A stretch of DNA of 64,000 bases, taken from positions 749,001 to 813,000 of the forward strand of contig NC_134680.1 in NCBI RefSeq assembly GCF_024713945.1. The letters are read 5' to 3'. The DNA comes from Dermatophagoides farinae. Taxonomy: Eukaryota; Arthropoda; Arachnida; Sarcoptiformes; Pyroglyphidae. Made by a program: the position numbers and the translations under genes. Under the pieces are notes generated by a model. The model saw only the letters and a program-made list of their open reading frames with translations, made no database searches and had not been told where the DNA came from. Of the stretch, positions 60,141 through 64,000 are shown piece by piece; position 1 is the first letter of the stretch, and every line of letters starts with the position of its first letter.

Positions 60141-61359
60141 AAGATTTTTTGACATTAATTAATTAATTAATTGACTTTGTGACATAAATTAGGTTTCCAA
60201 TTATATCGATCTGATGTTTGGTGGCTACCAAAAATTATCGATTTGTTTCAAATTATTATTATTATTATTATTTCAATTGAAAATTGTTATTAATTAAATT
60301 TTAAATTTGACTTATTAAATTTTGAATTTTAACAAACTAAAAAATATCGATTGATGAAAAATCGATTGTATCGTGATTTCTATTATTTTTTTTTCTAGAC
60401 ATTTCCTTAGCATGCTTTCATGCACACAACACCCACACACACTCATTCTCACTTGCCATGCTGTTTTCATCCTGGACAAGTCTTGTAATTTCGAAAATCG
60501 TAATTTTTTTATTTTCAAATTTTTTTGTGACCAAGTAATAATGAAAGTGAGTATCTTCTTTTTGTTGCCACAAATTGAAACAAAAATATAACCCTTTACA
60601 ACGCCGCGTGTCGATGTTTTTTTTTATATTCAAAAAATTGATGCGTGTTTTTAATATTAAAATTCAAAGGGAAAAGTACTGAATATCTTTATAAAACATT
60701 GATATTTATATATCGATAATTGAATATCAATACCTGTATTCTGATACATTTTTTTTTACTTTTTTATTAATTTATTTTAAACAGTCGCTGAATAATAAAG
60801 ACTTGGAATTGAAAACCCCTTATTCCATATTATATAAGGGTGAAGAAAAGATCCTTGAAACAAAGCTATGGAACAACACCAAGAGCCTTGCTATTCGACA
60901 AAAAAAGCTGAAAAAATTTAAATTTTGAAGCCAGAAAGCATTTCCAATTCGGAACGTTCCAGATCATAAAGATCCTGAATCAAGCCTTGGAATTGACATA
61001 ATTCGAAACTGTAGGAGCAGAAATTTAATCTCCAATTGAAATTACCAATAACATGGATGGATGTGATTTTGTTATGAATCAACGCAATCTAACATCCCGA
61101 CGAGCTTGAAAAGGAAGCCATTAAAAAAGACTACGGCTTCTGAAGCATATAATGGAAGCCATTAAAAAAGACTACGGCTTCTGAAGCATATAATGACAAA
61201 AGACTGGAACAGAGTTTAGGGCAACTCAAGTCACTGGAAATGAACAAGAAGAACTTGCTAAAGTATATGATCCAGGCGTACAAAATACTGCCCTCTCAAA
61301 TATAACCCTACGTAATCTCTGTAAAAATTTATTTTATATTTTATTATTAATTTTATTAT
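60141..61359. other. Gene-poor flank, possible LINE-derived sequence
   Basis: From about 60780 the base composition rises and the text looks like decayed coding sequence (words such as CAAGAGCCTTGCTATTCG), without a long frame. It lies directly upstream of the LINE endonuclease relic and may be its ORF1 remains. Unproven. Confidence 0.35.
61113..61194. repeat. 41-base tandem duplication
   Basis: Two adjacent identical copies (61113-61153, 61154-61194) of a unit starting GGAAGCCATTAAAAAAGACT and ending GAAGCATATAAT. An unchanged recent duplication inside decayed sequence. Confidence 0.9.
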
Positions 61360-61590
61360 AACACATTGTATGATATCGGATTGTTAACCGAAACATGGTT
61401 CGATCACCAGATTGGAAAACTACATCTGGTTAACGAACAAAGGCTGTGATTTATGTGAAGAAAAACAGTAGCATCAATCCGATTTTGATTGATCAATACA
61501 GTCGTTTCAATCAATGTGTAGTCAATGTTACACTAATTGGCCAATCAATAAGGCTAATTAGTGTATACGGTAGCAAGGAAATTATTTCCA
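61360..61590 (+). mobile_element. Non-LTR retrotransposon (LINE) endonuclease relic
   Basis: Plus frames give YDIGLLTETWFDHQIGKLHL and then, after a +1 shift near 61440, AVIYVKKNSSINPILIDQYS and CVVNVTLIGQSIRLISVYGS. These match the APE-type endonuclease of jockey/R1-like LINEs (L-ETW, A-YV+-, -V-V------LISVY). No reverse transcriptase remains are nearby. A short dead 5' fragment. Confidence 0.65.
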
Positions 61591-61869
61591 CATCTAGATG
61601 ATCCATTGTTAAATTATCTTTATGATGATAATCAAAAAAAATTGAACAGTATTTACGTATTAGCGCCACCGCAAACTGGTTTGCAACAGAATCGAATTAA
61701 ACACAATAATACACTTGCAAATCAATAAATTTACATGTTATAACAGTCTTTATTTCCTATAATTCTATTTTTTTTTATATTTAGAAGCCTTTTTATTATT
61801 TATTTGTTCACGAATCTTTCTTTTTTGTTTTCTTGTTGTTTGCTGATTATATGCCCCACTTTTAGTGTA
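61591..61869. other. Spacer between two relics
   Basis: Continues decayed sequence after the endonuclease, then A/T-rich. No ORF is supported. Confidence 0.35.
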
Positions 61870-62505
61870 TAAAAAATGCTTATTTGGGATTTGCCAACAA
61901 CAGAACAAGACACAATTATATTTTTTCAGGAGCGAAATATCTTACCTAATGGACGAAAATGTACCAAAAAAAAAACATGATATATGAAGCTTTATTTTGG
62001 TAAACGTTGCTTTTGGAAATGTAATCAAAGACGATGCGATCATCAAGTGGGACTTGGAAAAGACAACTGGTTTGAGTTTAGCAAAATAACATTTTGTTCA
62101 GCTATGAGATTCATATACTGCTGGTACGAGAAGTTAACGTCCATTAAATTTTGTAAAAAGCAACTTGACTTATCCGACAAAACTGTTATAGATTGGAACA
62201 ATTACATGCGTGAATTATGTGTCCTTGATATGGTAAATAAACCAAACAAGAAGATAGATGGACCAGGATGCATCGTGGAAATTGATGAAAGTTTATTTAC
62301 AAAACGTAAAAATAATTGTGGTCGTTTATTACCAGAACAGTAGGGTGTTTGGTGGTGTATGTAGAGAAACAAAGGATTCATTTATATTGTCACTATTCCT
62401 AATAGAACTGGGTGGTCTACCCTTCTAGATAAAATAATTGAAAACATTTCAGATGGAAGCACAATTTATTCAGACTGTTGCAAAGGCTACCAAAGGTTTT
62501 TTTCC
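61870..62505 (+). mobile_element. Merlin-type DNA transposon relic (IS1016-like transposase)
   Basis: Translations in the plus frames give TIIFFQERNILPNGRKC, then LYFGKRCFWKCNQRRCDHQV and NWFEFSKITFCSAM, TVIDWNNYMRELC, GPGCIVEIDESLFTKRKNNC, VFGGVCRETKD, and IVTIPNRTGWSTLLDKIIEN plus GSTIYSDCCKGYQ. The order matches Merlin/IS1595 transposases: N-terminal helix, zinc-ribbon remains, DDE with the first Asp in EIDES and the second in YSDC. Frames change at about 62340-62400, a stop lies at 61985 (TGA) just before the second piece, and the third catalytic residue is not seen. Dead. No terminal repeats found. Confidence 0.8.
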
Positions 62506-63180
62506 AACATACACACACGTGGTTTTTCATTCTCTTTTCTGTTCGCTTACGATTATAACGATTAAAAATAAAAACTTAATTTTGAAACAATTTTCCGTTT
62601 TCCGTCTTATTTCGCTATTCGTGTTTCTACACATTATAATCTGATTCTACATTATTTTTTTTTTTTAAATCAAAATTACAAGTTTCCAAAAAAGTTTCGC
62701 TATAAGTTTGTTATTATTATTATTTATTAACAAAACGAAAAACAATTATTCCGTTATAAATATAAGGGTAATAAGAAAAAATTACAAAATAAAATATAAG
62801 TTCAAAGGCTAGATTGGACGGTCGATTTTTCTATGTTACCCCTCATGATGGCTTTTTTTCATCTCCCCATTATGTACATGCTACATCTTTTGTGAATGCA
62901 CGCTGCATTTATGGTGATCCGTTACTTTGATGTGTGTGTATGCAAAAAATGTACCTGTATGAATAGATATACTTTTGAATATCAAAAAAAGTTCTATTCT
63001 CGAAATCAAAGCACATGGTCCATACAAGCTTTATATATTGTGATGATTTTCGATTTTCCATTTCATTCTTTTCCATGTGGTCGTCCAGTCAACCATGTAA
63101 TTGTATTTCAAATTTTATTAATTAAATCTTTTTTTTATAATTTGTTCATCAATGCTGAACACAAATTATAAAAAACAAAA
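62506..63180. other. A/T-rich spacer
   Basis: After the Merlin remains, ordinary non-coding sequence. A frame at 62896-63171 (CTCMNRYTFEYQKKFYSR) is open but of unknown origin and not supported as a gene. Confidence 0.4.
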
Positions 63181-63432
63181 ATCCCTAATTTTAATCCAGA
63201 TGAAATTGTGGAAAATATTCGACGTTTAATTCGTGGAAAAGAACTTTTGCCGATGAAACCATGGTTCAAAGGATTTACCGGAACAATCGAACAAATTGAT
63301 GACAAGCAACTTGATTTGTTATATTTGGCGAAGCAGCAATATTGGATGATGAATCGTTCGCAATCACAGAACTACCTGTTGGTGTTTCGACTCAAAGATA
63401 TAAAAAAACGGTATTAGAGCCGATGTTGAATA
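63181..63432 (+). pseudogene. DNA topoisomerase II fragment (single exon-sized)
   Basis: Frame from 63181 reads IPNFNPDEIVENIRRLIRGK, then LLPMKPWFKGFTGTIEQIDD. After a one-base shift near 63320-63335 it continues FGEAAILDDESFAITELPVG and TQRYKKTVLEPML. This matches the central breakage-reunion region of eukaryotic topoisomerase II (KIPNxNPxEI, PMxPWFxGFxGTI, AxLDDxxxEITELPV, YKxxVLEPML). A TAA lies four codons upstream, there is no acceptor-like sequence, and the flanks do not continue the protein. It is a captured and broken piece of a host gene, beside transposon remains. Confidence 0.8.
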
Positions 63433-64000
63433 TAGAGTTCAAACGGTATTGTCTCAAACAACTATTATATATTATTATTAATAATGGAATTAAACATCAA
63501 TTCGATGTAAACTTTTATTTTTGTATACAACACACACATAATATTAACAATTTTTTTTTTTTTTTGTATTTTCTGATTTTATCCATGGATACATACATGT
63601 TCAAAAACATAAACATCCTCCTTGTATGACAAAAGCTAGAAATAAATAAAGTGCTATTTTATTATTATGAAAAAAAACATTGTTTTTTTTTGGTGGTAGT
63701 TAGGGGGAGGGGGGGTTGTAATAGAAAATGATCAAAACTTTTTGATGTGTTTTGTGTTGTGTATAACAAACATGCAACATGTGCACACATGTTGCTTGTG
63801 TGCGACTACGAATAATGGCCATTTTGTGCTTTGAGGCTTTTGTGTTTCGCTTTCGTTCTGATTGGTGGCCATTCACATTTATGTGTGTGTGTATGTGTGT
63901 TGTATATATAAAACATCTGGCCTCTTGTTTATAGCAATTTTTTTTTTTGGGTTGAAGGTCAATAATCAAAATAACATAATGGTCCTTGTTCGATCAAAAC
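63433..64000. other. Window end, no gene seen
   Basis: A/T-rich, with a G run at 63701-63715 and TG words near 63880-63905. AATAAA at 63643-63648. Open frames are simple-sequence artefacts. Confidence 0.45.

Noticed and set aside
1-64000. CRISPR arrays, rRNA genes, bacterial operons
   Set aside because: No regularly spaced repeat-spacer pattern and no rRNA-like segment were seen. The spliced genes with short introns rule out a bacterial contig.

Overview
The window reads as nuclear DNA of an astigmatid mite (Dermatophagoides, Sarcoptes or Psoroptes type). I infer this from the strong A+T bias, dense trinucleotide runs (ATC/GAT, CAA/TTG, CA/TG), short introns of about 50-90 bases with T-rich acceptors, compact spacing, and arthropod-like proteins. 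All exon joins were worked out by reading both strands.

Left part (1-30 kb), ordinary housekeeping genes: the 3' part of a Hook dynein adaptor; two small membrane peptides of the sarcolamban/phospholamban type; a PH+PDZ adaptor (-); a pseudokinase with a long Ser/Lys/acidic repeat tail; FEN1; CoA synthase (-, convergent with FEN1); an Asp-rich protein with an unresolved start; DNA topoisomerase I (-); polynucleotide kinase-phosphatase (-); alanine aminotransferase (-); and Mediator subunit MED25 (-, nine exons). FEN1, TOP1, PNKP and SMC2 (right part) all act on DNA, but nothing suggests one operon-like unit.

Middle (30-40 kb): casein kinase 2 alpha (-) with a GC-AG intron, then a gene-poor, repeat-rich stretch. 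It holds a tRNA-Gln(TTG) whose 3' half lies upstream of its 5' half (a permuted arrangement), a second tRNA-Gln 3' half in a duplicated 99-base context, a decayed piggyBac transposase, and a composite block bounded by about 35-base inverted repeats. That block encloses a broken copia-type pol fragment and an exceptionally GC-rich foldback.

Right part (40-64 kb): a lipid phosphate phosphatase (-), a class B GPCR (+, second GC-AG intron), two tandem paralogous secreted or membrane genes with matching exon phases (-), a CNBP-like CCHC zinc-finger protein (-), DNase II (+), condensin SMC2 (+) and an alpha/beta hydrolase (+). The last 4 kb is a graveyard: a LINE endonuclease relic, a Merlin transposase relic and a one-exon topoisomerase II fragment.

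Best leads: the phospholamban-like micropeptide with an RRxS motif, the permuted tRNA-Gln, and the GC-rich foldback.
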